A DNA stretch of 64,000 nucleotides from DATJOJ01 sp035507035 (GTDB taxonomy: Bacteria; Acidobacteriota; Terriglobia; Terriglobales; Acidobacteriaceae): assembly GCA_035507035.1 (NCBI GenBank), contig DATJOJ010000061.1, forward strand, positions 178,527 through 242,526, written 5' to 3'. Within the stretch, counting starts at the first letter, position 1; the number at the start of each line of letters is the position of its first letter. The notes under the pieces were generated by a model that ran no database searches, was not told the DNA's origin, and worked only from the letters and a program-made list of their open reading frames with translations. Both the position numbers and the translations under genes were made by a program. Shown here one piece after another: positions 9,078 to 18,150 of the stretch.

Positions 9078-10808
9078 GTGGATGTGCGCGTAGTTTTACG
9101 TGACAAAACTGTGGCTTTTGCCTGGGTACTGGTGCTTTTGGGAGCCGGCCTGTGCATTTTGCTGCCTCGCGGTTTTGCTTCCACCGCCGTCGGCGACGTC
9201 ATTCAGAGTTGCCTGATCTTCTTGGCGCTTCGTTCTTGTTCCGCTAATCTCCGCACAACTGAACACCGCAGTCGCCTCTTCTGGGCGTTCCTCTCCTTGG
9301 GTCTTGCCCTCTGGCTCACCGCGCAACTTTTGTGGACTTACTTCGAGGTGGTTCTGCGGCAAGAAGTCCCGAACTTCTTTGTCGGAGACATTGTCCTCTT
9401 CCTTCATCTGGTTCCAATGATGGCCGCCCTTGCCGTGCAACCGCACGCCGAACGCGATCCAACTGTCCGTCTGGGCCCGCTTGATTTCACCCTGCTCTTG
9501 ACCTGGTGGCTTTATCTTTATGTTTTCCTCGTCATCCCCTGGCAGTTCGTTTCGGCGAACGAGGCGGTTTACGGGCGCAATTTCGACGGCGCATATTTTG
9601 CCGGGCATTTTGTGTTTCTGGCGTCCGCCGCCGCTGCCTGGCTGCATAGTTCTGGATCATGGAGAGTCACTTACCGGAATCTTTTTGGTGCGGGCCTTAT
9701 CTACGCGGTTGGTTCCATGGCGTCGGGTTTGGCGATTGACCTTGGCAAGTACTACACAGGAAGTTTTTACGACCTACCCCTATTGGCTGCGATGGGTTGG
9801 TTCGTCGCACTGGGATCGATCGGAAGGCAAGGTGCAACTGCTACAGAAACACCAAAACCGCCTCGTGAAAAAAGAGAAATTTGGCTCTCCAGCGCTGCGA
9901 CCATTACCATCCTGTCGTTACCGGTAATGGCTGCCTGGGCACTCTACCTGAGCGATGCGCCCATGCTGGTGAGGCATTTCCGCCTGCTGCTCACTCTTGC
10001 CACCATGATCGTGATGGGCACCCTGGCCTGGATCAAACAATATCGCGCCGATAAAGAACTGGCTCGCGCCAATCGCGAGCTGCGCGAAGACTCACTGACC
10101 GATTTGCTCACCGGCGCCCGGAATCGACGCTTTCTCGCCGGCACAATCGAGACCGACATCGGTCATGTGCTGCGGGCTTATGCGCGCGGTCTCGCTCCGC
10201 CCATCAAACGCGACCGCGATATGGTTTTCTACCTGATCGACGCAGATTCGTTTAAAGAGACTAACGATCAGTACGGCCACGCTGTGGGTGACAAAGTCTT
10301 GCTCGAAATTGCGCGCCGCATTAGTTCAGCGATCCGCCACTCGGATGTTCTCATCCGCTGGGGCGGCGACGAATTCTTGGTCGTCTCGCGCTATACCGAC
10401 CGTGACGAAGCAGCCCATTTGGCGAAGCGTGTTCTGAGCGCTCTCGCCAGTGAGACTTTTGAAATCGAAGGCTGCCTTAATTTGAAATGCACTTGTTCCA
10501 TCGGATGGGCGCCCTTCCCTTGGTTTATGCGGGAACCGAAGCGTGTTTCTTACGATGACGTCCTCCGCTTAGCGGATTGCGCTCTCTACGACGCGAAAAA
10601 GGCAGGCAAAAATCGGGCGGTGGGCTTGTTGCCCGCTCGAGAAGAACCGGATCTGAGTGCAGGTTCGGTGCTGTTGGGAAAACAGGCCAGACTCACCGAA
10701 CAGCTGTCAGCGCGCAGTATCACCGTTCCGGGACCACCACCGGTCCAGGCTGCAACATCCGGACCGCCAGCGGACTCAAGAGCTTTGGCCGCCACCCAAG
10801 GGATCTGA
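9078..10808 (+). CDS. Membrane-bound diguanylate cyclase (GGDEF)
   Basis: A 576-residue enzyme that should make cyclic di-GMP from two GTP at the inner membrane. The N-terminal half has about eight to ten hydrophobic helices (residues 10-320) of a sensor type I cannot name. A GGDEF domain follows (about 335-510) with the active-site GGDEF near residue 429. The inhibitory I-site RHSD sits five residues before it, so product inhibition is expected. The last 60 residues are low-complexity and look disordered. The start is a GTG at 9078 without an obvious Shine-Dalgarno site. No EAL/HD-GYP gene is adjacent. Confidence 0.88.
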   Translation: MDVRVVLRDKTVAFAWVLVLLGAGLCILLPRGFASTAVGDVIQSCLIFLALRSCSANLRTTEHRSRLFWAFLSLGLALWLTAQLLWTYFEVVLRQEVPNFFVGDIVLFLHLVPMMAALAVQPHAERDPTVRLGPLDFTLLLTWWLYLYVFLVIPWQFVSANEAVYGRNFDGAYFAGHFVFLASAAAAWLHSSGSWRVTYRNLFGAGLIYAVGSMASGLAIDLGKYYTGSFYDLPLLAAMGWFVALGSIGRQGATATETPKPPREKREIWLSSAATITILSLPVMAAWALYLSDAPMLVRHFRLLLTLATMIVMGTLAWIKQYRADKELARANRELREDSLTDLLTGARNRRFLAGTIETDIGHVLRAYARGLAPPIKRDRDMVFYLIDADSFKETNDQYGHAVGDKVLLEIARRISSAIRHSDVLIRWGGDEFLVVSRYTDRDEAAHLAKRVLSALASETFEIEGCLNLKCTCSIGWAPFPWFMREPKRVSYDDVLRLADCALYDAKKAGKNRAVGLLPAREEPDLSAGSVLLGKQARLTEQLSARSITVPGPPPVQAATSGPPADSRALAATQGI

Positions 10809-10907
10809 ACCCTCTGGTTTTGTGGGTGCATCTCTAAAGGTCTGGCTGTTCCCTGGCTCAGCTAAAATAGTCAAATTCCAACATTGGTGTATAGTTTTGC
10901 CGGAAGC

Positions 10908-11477
10908 ATGAAGAAAGCTCTCATTCTGATTGTCGTCATTTGCGCGAATTTCGCCTGGTCTCAATCGCGCCCCGAGGACGGCGGGAACGAATTTCAAGTT
11001 TGGACCGGCGGCGGGCCCTCCGTTCCCGGCGGCACCTCGCACAATGGAGTCTGGAATGCTGGCGTCCGCTACGGGTGGGTTCTCACACGTCCCCATGGCC
11101 CAGGCTTTCTCAAAGGGCGTTTTGAGTACGTTCTCGATGCCGTTCCCGCATTCGTCGTCGTTCAAAAAACGAATACCGCTTACGGAGGAGGCTTCAATCC
11201 CCTGGGATTGAAGTGGGATTTCGCCACGCGCGGGAAGGTTGTGCCTTACCTGGAACTGAACGGTGGAACTTTATTCACCAATAAAGATGTACCCCCCGGT
11301 ACCTCCGATGTAAACTTCACCTCCGCGGGCGCGTTCGGCGTTCACTTTCTCGGAAAGTATGCCTGGACTCTAGAATGCCGCTATATGCACATCTCCAACG
11401 CGGGATTGTCGAACCCGAATCCGGGAATCAATACGGTGCAGGTGCGCATCGGGGTGGGGAAATTCTGGCATCACTAG
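10908..11477 (+). CDS. PagL-like lipid A 3-O-deacylase (acyloxyacyl hydrolase family)
   Basis: A 189-residue outer-membrane beta-barrel candidate. A signal peptide ends near residue 19 (FAWSQS). The body is made of alternating hydrophobic/polar strands with many Gly and aromatic residues. Near the end, YMHISNAG (about 159-166) followed by NPGIN matches the PagL catalytic region, where the His and Ser two residues on form the active pair; here His 161 and Ser 163. PagL removes the 3-O acyl chain of lipid A in the outer membrane. I start at ATG 10908, which gives a clean signal peptide; an in-frame upstream start at 10884 adds non-signal residues. Function is inferred from motif and length. Confidence 0.75.
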   Translation: MKKALILIVVICANFAWSQSRPEDGGNEFQVWTGGGPSVPGGTSHNGVWNAGVRYGWVLTRPHGPGFLKGRFEYVLDAVPAFVVVQKTNTAYGGGFNPLGLKWDFATRGKVVPYLELNGGTLFTNKDVPPGTSDVNFTSAGAFGVHFLGKYAWTLECRYMHISNAGLSNPNPGINTVQVRIGVGKFWHH

Positions 11478-11501
11478 CGGTACTTCCGCTCATCTTTCGG
11501 A

Positions 11502-11900
11502 CTACGCTGAGCCACGCACTGAAATGAGGTAGATGGCCATCGCCAAGCCAACCAATGCCAGGACCAAAGCGACCGTAATCGCCGGTACGGCCGAATGAGA
11601 TTTCCCCTGCAGGTTGTGATCCAGGGCCCGAACTAAGCGTGCGTGATGCCATCCGGCAAACAGATTCACCAGAATTCCCATCACGATCAAGGCCGTGCCA
11701 AACCACAGCGACAGCCCCGGTTGCTTCTTTAGTACCGTATGCTGAATCGCCTGAAATTCCTGCAAAAAGAGTCCAAACCGCGCCACCACGAAACCGAACC
11801 CCATGAGCGCAAGGCCGGTGCGAACCCAGGCTAACAGTGTTCGTTCCGCCGCCAGATAGTCGCTCAGGCTGGCCTGACCCGGTTTGGTGGACCCATTCAT
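11502..11900 (-). CDS. DUF202 (YidH-like) inner-membrane protein
   Basis: A 132-residue protein with three transmembrane helices. The DUF202 signature LAAERTLLAWVRTGLALMGF is near residues 16-35 and opens the first helix; the others lie around 63-82 and 105-127. The biochemical role of this family is not established. The ATG has GAGG about seven bases upstream. It converges with the PagL-like gene and diverges from the FTCD gene. Confidence 0.85.
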   Translation of the reverse strand: MNGSTKPGQASLSDYLAAERTLLAWVRTGLALMGFGFVVARFGLFLQEFQAIQHTVLKKQPGLSLWFGTALIVMGILVNLFAGWHHARLVRALDHNLQGKSHSAVPAITVALVLALVGLAMAIYLISVRGSA

Positions 11901-11996
11901 TTGAAGACCTCAGCATGATACGGCAAATTCGTTATAGCGACGTGCGATCCTTCAAACTTGCGGCGCGCTTACTCCCGAAGCTATCCTTCTCTGTCT

Positions 11997-13469
11997 ATGT
12001 CCACACTCGTCGAATGTGTCCCTAATTTTTCAGAAGGCCGCGATAAGGTCAAAGTCGACGCCATCGTCGAAGCCATGAAAATGGATGGCGTTTACCTGCT
12101 TGATCGTGAAATGGATCACGATCACAACCGCTGCGTAATTACCCTGGTCGGCGAGCGCGAACCCATCCAGGAAGCCGCGATTCGCGGGGTTGGCAAGGCC
12201 GCCGAGTTGATCGATTTGAATTCTCATCAGGGCGCGCACCCCCGCATGGGCGCAGCCGACGTTGTCCCGTTCATTCCGATCGACGGAGTGACCATCGAAG
12301 ATTGCGTTGCCATGGCGCGCCACGTCGGCGCGGAAATTTGGAATCGTTACAAAATTCCTATCTATCTTTACGAAGCGGCAGCGGCGACACCAGAGCGTCA
12401 GAATCTCGAGAACATTCGTCGCGGACAATTCGAAGGAATCCGCGCTGACATCGCAACCAATCCTGCAAGAAAGCCTGACTTCGGCGATCCTAGAGTACAT
12501 CCGACGGCTGGGGCAACGGTTGTGGGCGCCCGGAAATTCCTCATCGCCTACAACGTTTTCCTCAGCACGCCGGATGTCCAAATTGCAAAGAACGTCGCCA
12601 AGGCAGTGCGGTTCTCTAACGGCGGCTTGCGCTATGTGAAAGGCGCAGGTTTCCCGGTTCGCGGTCTGGCGCAAGTTTCCATGAACCTCACCGACTTCGA
12701 GCAGACCCCGATTCATCGCGTATTCGAATTTGTGAAGCGAGAAGCAGCCCGTTATGGCGTGACGCCGGTCAGCAGCGAGATCGTAGGCCTGATTCCAAAA
12801 AAGGCTCTCGAGAACGCCGCCGAGTGGTTCCTGCAAGTCGAGAACTTCGATTCGTCATTGATCCTGGAAAATCGTCTCGCCGCCGTGATGAGCGGGAAAA
12901 TGGCCGTCGGCGGGCTGCGATCAGGAGTGGAACCTTTCATCGAGCAACTGGCTGCTCCTACAGCTGCTCCGGGCGGCGGCAGTGCCGCCGCTGCCAGCGC
13001 TGCCATGGCTGCAGGCCTCGCGAGTATGGTCGCCTCGATGTCGCGCGGAAAGAAAGCCTATATGCAATACGAGAGTCAGTTGAGCGAAGCCATCGCAAGG
13101 CTTGGTCCTTTGCGCGAAGAACTCAAAGCCGCCATCGACGCCGATGCCGAATCGTTCAATCTGGTCATGAAAGCTTACAAACAGGCGAAAGAATCGCCGG
13201 GCGCCGATAGCATTATCGACGCCGCGTTGAAACAGGCCACGAGCATACCGTTAGGAGTGGCGCAGAAGGCAAGGGAAGTGGCCGACATCGCGCAAAAGCT
13301 TGCTCCAATCACCAACCCAAACATGAAGTCAGATTTGACCACTGCTGGAGCACTCGCGAGTGCGGCGATCGCAGGCGCGCTGGCCAATGTGGAGATTAAT
13401 CTCGATTCCTTAAAGGATACAGGCTTCGCCGCCGAAACCAGGAAAGCGGTCGCACGCATCAAAAGTTAA
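11997..13469 (+). CDS. ftcD: Bifunctional glutamate formiminotransferase / formimino-THF cyclodeaminase
   Basis: A fused enzyme of about 490 residues. The N-terminal formiminotransferase part (about 1-300) begins STLVECVPNFSEGRD and contains the family motif HQGAHPRMGAADVVPF. It moves the formimino group of N-formiminoglutamate to tetrahydrofolate. The C-terminal helical part (about 310-490) has APGGGSAAAASAAMAAGLA, typical of cyclodeaminases, which release ammonia to give 5,10-methenyl-THF. Together they link histidine breakdown to one-carbon metabolism in the cytoplasm. I start at ATG 11997; the upstream in-frame start at 11958 adds residues unlike the family. No hutH, hutU or hutI gene is adjacent, so the rest of the pathway is elsewhere. 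Confidence 0.92.
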   Translation: MSTLVECVPNFSEGRDKVKVDAIVEAMKMDGVYLLDREMDHDHNRCVITLVGEREPIQEAAIRGVGKAAELIDLNSHQGAHPRMGAADVVPFIPIDGVTIEDCVAMARHVGAEIWNRYKIPIYLYEAAAATPERQNLENIRRGQFEGIRADIATNPARKPDFGDPRVHPTAGATVVGARKFLIAYNVFLSTPDVQIAKNVAKAVRFSNGGLRYVKGAGFPVRGLAQVSMNLTDFEQTPIHRVFEFVKREAARYGVTPVSSEIVGLIPKKALENAAEWFLQVENFDSSLILENRLAAVMSGKMAVGGLRSGVEPFIEQLAAPTAAPGGGSAAAASAAMAAGLASMVASMSRGKKAYMQYESQLSEAIARLGPLREELKAAIDADAESFNLVMKAYKQAKESPGADSIIDAALKQATSIPLGVAQKAREVADIAQKLAPITNPNMKSDLTTAGALASAAIAGALANVEINLDSLKDTGFAAETRKAVARIKS

Positions 13470-13575
13470 AACGGCTTACCGCTTGCCCCCTGTCATACAA
13501 TAAGTACAGCGATGCAAGTTTGCGCCTGCGGGCCGTTCTGCATCTAAACCCGTGTATTCCAAAAGGTATTGCACT

Positions 13576-14511
13576 ATGAGATTGATAAAGCTTGTTTTGT
13601 GTGTGGCTTTGGCTGCTCCCGCAGCCTGGAGCGCAGCGATTCCAAGTTCCGCCCGCACAGCCATTCCATCTGATGTACAGCAGATTATTACCGTCGACTA
13701 TCGCACGTTGAAAAACTCCGACACGGCGATGGCGTTGAAGGCGCAGGTCCTGCCGCCAAGCCTCAAGGAGTTCGAAAGCCAGCTCAAGGATGTTGGTATT
13801 AGTCCAGACAAAGATGTCGACCAGTTGACGTTCACCGCATATCGCGTACCGAAAGAGGGCGTGAAAGTTTTCGGCGTGGCGGCGGGTTCGTTTTCCAGTA
13901 AGACGGTGCTCAAGAAGTTGCGCACCGCCAAGGTCAAGCCAATGCACTACCACGAGAACGATGAGATTTGGCCGATGTCCAATGGCATGGACATGACTTT
14001 TCTTGACGACAACACTTTACTCTTCGGTGACGCTGGCGCCGTGAAAGGCGCACTTGACGCGCACGATGGCTATGCTAGTACTTTGGATTCCAATACCCAG
14101 GTCGCTGACATGATTGGCGCAGTGGAGAGCGGTACCGTATGGAGTGTGCTCGACCAGCAGGGAACGCAGAACATGCTGATTTCCGCGCTCGGCGATGCCG
14201 GAAAACTTGCCGATTTCGACATGGTCAAGAAGCACGTGCTGGGATCGCGCTACACCATGAGCTTCACCAACGGCGTGAATTTCGATCTCGATGTCGTTAC
14301 CTCGGACTCGGTCACGGCGGCGACACTATCGTCGTTGGTAAAAGCGGGCGTTCTCTACCGCAAAATGACCGCGTCGCCGGTTGAAAAGTCAGCCCTGGAA
14401 AACGTCTCCGTGAATTCTGACAGCGCAAATGTGCAGATGCACTTCAAAGCCGACGACAAGCAGTTCCAATCGCTCATCCATTCGGATCTGTTTGCAGCGG
14501 TGTCAAAATAG
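13576..14511 (+). CDS. Secreted protein of unknown function
   Basis: About 311 residues starting MRLIKLVLCV, with a signal peptide ending near AWSA (residue 20). The mature part is mixed alpha/beta with no Cys motif and no enzyme signature that I recognise. It contains repeated short statements of the form DVQQIITVDYRTL and FGDAGAVKGALDAHDG, which suggest an internally repeated fold. No function is assigned. ATG 13576 is chosen over the upstream in-frame start (13552) because it gives a standard signal peptide. It stands alone between ftcD and a small zinc-ribbon gene. Confidence 0.7.
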   Translation: MRLIKLVLCVALAAPAAWSAAIPSSARTAIPSDVQQIITVDYRTLKNSDTAMALKAQVLPPSLKEFESQLKDVGISPDKDVDQLTFTAYRVPKEGVKVFGVAAGSFSSKTVLKKLRTAKVKPMHYHENDEIWPMSNGMDMTFLDDNTLLFGDAGAVKGALDAHDGYASTLDSNTQVADMIGAVESGTVWSVLDQQGTQNMLISALGDAGKLADFDMVKKHVLGSRYTMSFTNGVNFDLDVVTSDSVTAATLSSLVKAGVLYRKMTASPVEKSALENVSVNSDSANVQMHFKADDKQFQSLIHSDLFAAVSK

Positions 14512-14670
14512 AGCGAAGACAGCAGCGACCCGCGCGGGTTTCAGTTAAAATGAAGAACGGTCCAGAAGCTCGCAGCTGCGCCGAAAACAGCCTAGAAGCT
14601 GCCCGAATTCATTAGAAAGTATCCCGAGCCGTTCGACGGCCGCGGCAAAAACTATGTCAGGAGAACGGCC

Positions 14671-14847
14671 ATGAAGATTGCCAAAACAGCAGATCGAAAG
14701 AAAGTGATGGATACCAGCAAGAGCACCAATTGCCCTAAGTGCGGCAAAGAGACGCGTATTGTGAAACGGGTGAAAGACCGCGAGCGCGGCGTCCCCGGCG
14801 GCATTTTTATCTCTTGTTCGGGTTGCGATTTCTTCGAGAAGCTCTAA
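14671..14847 (+). CDS. Small zinc-ribbon protein
   Basis: A 58-residue basic protein too short for most gene finders. Two Cys pairs, CPKC at 21-24 and CSGC at 49-52, flank a strongly basic segment (KRVKDRERG), the layout of a single zinc ribbon. GGAG lies nine bases before the ATG. Such proteins bind nucleic acid or act in RNA/ribosome processes, but no specific family is claimed. It is followed by the cysteine desulfurase gene after 63 bases and could share its transcript. Confidence 0.65.
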   Translation: MKIAKTADRKKVMDTSKSTNCPKCGKETRIVKRVKDRERGVPGGIFISCSGCDFFEKL

Positions 14848-14910
14848 CCACGCCCTTGAAAGCACCTTCTCGCGTACTGTTACTGTCAACACCGGCGTAA
14901 AATATCCCTA

Positions 14911-16077
14911 ATGCGGCGAGTTTACTTCGATAACAACGCCACCACGCCGGTCTTGCCCGAAGTGCTTGAGGCCATGCGGCCGTACTTCTGCGAGCATTTC
15001 GGCAACGCTTCCTCGATCCACCATCACGGGCAAGAGACACGAGCGGCGGTCGAGCGGGCGCGTGAATCGGTCGCGGCGCTGCTGGGGTGTCGGTCATCCG
15101 AAGTCGTCTTCACCAGCGGCGGCACGGAAGCCGATAATCTCGCGATCTTCGGCCTGGCCCAGCCCGGCGATCACATAATCTCTTCGACGATCGAGCACCA
15201 TGCGGTTTTGAACTCCTGCAAGCATCTCGAAGCGGTCGGTTGCGAAGTTACGCGCGTTCCCGTCGATGGCCGGGGCATGGTCGATCCCGACGACGTTCGC
15301 CGCGCGCTGCGACCCAACACGAAACTGATCACGATCATGATGGCAAACAATGAAACTGGTGTTCTGCAACCGGTCGAAGAGATTGGAAAGATCACAGCTG
15401 AAACTGATGTTTACTTCCATACCGACGCTGTCCAGGCGGCTGGAAAAGTTCCCGTCGATGTGAAGCACATCGCGTGCGATTTGCTGTCAATCTCTGGCCA
15501 CAAGATGCATGCACCGCAAGGAATTGGCGCGCTGTACGTTCGCAAAGGCACGATCCTTCAGCCGATGCTTTACGGTGGCAGCCATGAGCGTTCGCGCCGC
15601 GCAGGGACCGAAAATGTTGCGGGAATTGTAGGAATGGGTAAAGCTGCGGAGCTAGCGAAAACGGCGCTCGATCTTGGCGACTTCGCGAGAATGGCTGAGA
15701 TGCGCGATCGCATCGAAAAAGCAATCCTTAACGAAGTCGAGGCTACGGGCGTAAACGGTGCTGGCGCGCCGCGAGTCCCGAACACAACGAACATCTTTTT
15801 TGATTACATCGAAGGCGAGGCGCTGGTCATTGCGCTCGACTTGAAGGGACTGGCAGTGTCGACTGGCGCAGCTTGCTCATCCGGCGCAATCGAGCCTTCG
15901 CACGTGCTGACCGCCATGGGAATGCCGCCGGACCGTGCTCGTGCCAGCCTTCGGTTCAGCCTCGGCAAGCAAAATACGCCGGACGAAGTGGAATTTGCCC
16001 TAAGCCTTGTTCCCGCCACCGTGGCGCGCTTGCGGGAAATATCGCCGGTTTACAATAGAGCAGCAGTCAGCCGTTAG
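14911..16077 (+). CDS. Cysteine desulfurase (NifS/IscS class)
   Basis: A 388-residue PLP enzyme that takes sulfur from cysteine, forming a persulfide for Fe-S clusters or tRNA thiolation. It opens with the family strand VYFDNNATTPV. The PLP Lys is in SGHKMHAPQG (Lys 198), and His 103-104 in IEHHAV stacks on the cofactor. The active Cys 322 lies in GAACSSG on a long loop. The short loop and STGAACSSG pattern fit the group I (IscS/NifS) branch. mnmA follows after about 106 bases, so a role as sulfur donor for tRNA 2-thiouridine is likely. The stop codon and last codons lie inside a heptamer repeat array. ATG 14911 has no clear Shine-Dalgarno site. Confidence 0.93.
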   Translation: MRRVYFDNNATTPVLPEVLEAMRPYFCEHFGNASSIHHHGQETRAAVERARESVAALLGCRSSEVVFTSGGTEADNLAIFGLAQPGDHIISSTIEHHAVLNSCKHLEAVGCEVTRVPVDGRGMVDPDDVRRALRPNTKLITIMMANNETGVLQPVEEIGKITAETDVYFHTDAVQAAGKVPVDVKHIACDLLSISGHKMHAPQGIGALYVRKGTILQPMLYGGSHERSRRAGTENVAGIVGMGKAAELAKTALDLGDFARMAEMRDRIEKAILNEVEATGVNGAGAPRVPNTTNIFFDYIEGEALVIALDLKGLAVSTGAACSSGAIEPSHVLTAMGMPPDRARASLRFSLGKQNTPDEVEFALSLVPATVARLREISPVYNRAAVSR

Positions 16078-16188
16078 CACTTGGCATTTAGCCATCCATG
16101 CGCATACAGGATTCACGTCGTCCGGGTTTCGCAATTGGCTGTAACGAAGGTGTCATGGCCAAGTGCCAATTGCTAAGAGCTAAATGCT
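16062..16188. repeat. Inverted pair of degenerate heptamer arrays
   Basis: Left array (16062-16096, plus strand): five in-phase 7-mers AGCAGTC, AGCCGTT, AGCACTT, GGCATTT, AGCCATC. Right array (16154-16188, read on the minus strand): AGCATTT, AGCTCTT, AGCAATT, GGCACTT, GGCCATG. The shared unit is about RGCNNTY. The two arrays face each other across 57 bases. The left one covers the desulfurase stop codon and the right one covers the mnmA start codon. Confidence 0.6.
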
Positions 16189-17296
16189 GAATTCCAAGAC
16201 CATCGCCGTTGCCATGTCGGGAGGAGTTGACTCCTCGACCGTTGCGGCCATGCTGAGCGCCGACGGGCATCAAGTTATCGGATTGACCATGCAGCTCTGG
16301 AACCAGCGCCGGCTCGCGGGTCATCCGGGCATGCCGGAGGCGGTGCAGGGCCGCTGCTGCTCTTTGGACGATGTCTACGATGCGCGCCGCGTCGCCGAGA
16401 CGCTTGGCATTCCCTACTACGTTGTCAACCACGAGGAGCGCTTCGAGCGCGACGTGGTGCGGCCGTTTGTCGAAGCATATCTCTCCGGGCGGACGCCCAT
16501 TCCCTGCAGCCTTTGTAACAATCATCTCAAGTTTGATCAGCTACTGATCGTTGCCAAGCAGATCGGAGCAGATGCCCTGGCGACCGGCCATTATGCTCGT
16601 GTCTCGTTTGATGACACACGCGGTCGCTGGCTGCTCAAGCGGGCTGCAGACGTTTCCAAGGATCAGACATATTTCCTCTTCGGCTTGACTCAAGAGCAGC
16701 TTAGCCGGACCATCTTTCCTCTTGGCGAAATGTCTAAGCCGCAGGTGCGCGATTTGGCCCGTCATCACGGCTTGGCCCTTGCCGAGAAGCCGGATTCCCA
16801 GGAGATCTGCTTCGTTCCCGGTGGCGACTACAAAAATTTCCTCGATGCTTATCTTGCCGAACAAGGCGAGGCTTTGCCAGACACGGCGGGCGAATTGGTC
16901 ACCAGCAGCGGCGAAGTGATCGGCGAGCACAACGGCATTCACAACTTCACCGTCGGCCAGCGAAAGGGACTGGGCGTGGCCACGGGCTCTCCGCTCTACG
17001 TCATCCAAATCAAGGGCGATGCTCGCCAGGTCGTAGTTGGTAATCAGGACGACCTATATTCCGAGACGCTGCGCGCGCGTCGCGTCAACCTCATCTCGAT
17101 TGACGATCTGCACGAGCCCATGCGAGTTACCGTTAAGATTCGCCATCGCCACGAAGCCGCTGCGGCCATGATCGAGAAGTCCGGTGCCGACGAGATTCTG
17201 GCAACCTTCGACGAGCCACAGCGCGCCGTCACCCCCGGCCAGGCTGCCGTCTTCTATGACGGAGACGCTGTAGTCGGCGGCGGCTGGATCGTATAA
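16184..17296 (+). CDS. mnmA: tRNA-specific 2-thiouridylase MnmA
   Basis: A 370-residue enzyme that adds sulfur to U34 of tRNA-Lys, -Glu and -Gln in the cytoplasm, using ATP and a persulfide from a cysteine desulfurase. The PP-loop SGGVDSS is at residues 11-17. The two catalytic Cys are in PCSLCNN (Cys 111) and SQEICFV (Cys 209), matching E. coli Cys 102 and Cys 199. The late motifs FTVGQRKGLG and TPGQAAVFYDGD are typical. The ATG at 16184 lies within the last heptamer of the repeat array and has only a weak AAGAG upstream. The preceding desulfurase gene is its natural partner. Confidence 0.96.
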   Translation: MLNSKTIAVAMSGGVDSSTVAAMLSADGHQVIGLTMQLWNQRRLAGHPGMPEAVQGRCCSLDDVYDARRVAETLGIPYYVVNHEERFERDVVRPFVEAYLSGRTPIPCSLCNNHLKFDQLLIVAKQIGADALATGHYARVSFDDTRGRWLLKRAADVSKDQTYFLFGLTQEQLSRTIFPLGEMSKPQVRDLARHHGLALAEKPDSQEICFVPGGDYKNFLDAYLAEQGEALPDTAGELVTSSGEVIGEHNGIHNFTVGQRKGLGVATGSPLYVIQIKGDARQVVVGNQDDLYSETLRARRVNLISIDDLHEPMRVTVKIRHRHEAAAAMIEKSGADEILATFDEPQRAVTPGQAAVFYDGDAVVGGGWIV

Positions 17297-17371
17297 GCAC
17301 GCCCCGCTGCAGCCGACAGATAACCTTTTCCGCTGAATTAGCGTCACCTACTCCATAGAAAGGGACACCTT

Positions 17372-18109
17372 ATGAACCGCAATCTTATTCCCGGAATTGT
17401 TCTTGCTCTCGCAGCACCAATCTCGTTCGCTCAAACGCCGCAGCCCCCGGCAACGCCGGTAACCTCCAGCGCCGCCCCATCCGGAGAAATGCACCTTGAG
17501 CCGGGAGTCGCGCTGCGAGTCGAACTGGCTAAAACGATTGATGCCAAAAAAGCCAAATCCGGCGACCCGGTCGTCGCCAAGACGGTCGACGAACTGATGG
17601 CCGGAACAAGGGTCGCAGCTCCGCGCGGGAGCAAGGTGTTCGGACATGTCGTTTCCGCAACCCCGCACAAGGGCGACACGCCTTCGACGTTAGAAATCGC
17701 TTTTGACAGAATCGAACTAGGCCCGGAGAACCAAGTACCAATGAAGGCCGTCGTCCGGGCTCTTTCTCAGCCGGTCGAAATTCGCTCTCTCGATAGCTAC
17801 GGATCGGGTCCCGCAGGTGGAGCGTCGATGGGATCACCCATGGGTTCGCCTTCGGGGGGTCGCATGGGCGGCGGAACGCCGCCGACCGCATCTACGCCTA
17901 ACAATGGTGGGCTGGGAAACGATAATTCCAATCCCGGAGCTAGTTCCGCTTCTACGACTGGGCGCATTCCCCTCGATGCTCGAGGCGTTATTGGGATCTC
18001 GGACATCTCTCTAAGCGCTGGCTCCCAAGGCGATACCACAATTACCTCACAGAAACACAATGTGAAACTCGAGAGTGGAACTCAGATGATCTTAAAAATC
18101 GCGCAATAA
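17372..18109 (+). CDS. Secreted protein of unknown function with low-complexity linker
   Basis: A 245-residue exported protein. The signal peptide ends near ISFAQ (residue 20). A Pro/Ala-rich linker leads to a beta-rich domain (about 40-140) with DAKKAKSGDPV and APRGSKVFGHV, which recalls small barrel domains of secreted acidobacterial proteins. A Gly/Ser/Met/Asn-rich stretch (about 145-195) separates it from a short C-terminal beta segment. AAAGGG precedes the ATG. A strong terminator follows directly. No enzyme motif is visible and no function is assigned. Confidence 0.72.
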   Translation: MNRNLIPGIVLALAAPISFAQTPQPPATPVTSSAAPSGEMHLEPGVALRVELAKTIDAKKAKSGDPVVAKTVDELMAGTRVAAPRGSKVFGHVVSATPHKGDTPSTLEIAFDRIELGPENQVPMKAVVRALSQPVEIRSLDSYGSGPAGGASMGSPMGSPSGGRMGGGTPPTASTPNNGGLGNDNSNPGASSASTTGRIPLDARGVIGISDISLSAGSQGDTTITSQKHNVKLESGTQMILKIAQ

Positions 18110-18138
18110 AAAAGGCAGCCGCGATGGGCTGCCTTTTC
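18108..18138. terminator. Bidirectional Rho-independent terminator
   Basis: Stem GGCAGCC (18114-18120) with GGCTGCC (18127-18133), a 6-base loop, A-run before and TTTT after. It terminates the secreted-protein gene on the plus strand, and its A-run makes it usable for the DUF948-like gene arriving on the minus strand. Confidence 0.9.
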
Positions 18139-18150
18139 TCTTCATTCAAA

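Noticed and set aside
12030..12836. A 268-codon frame on the minus strand
   Set aside because: It is the antisense shadow of the FTCD gene.
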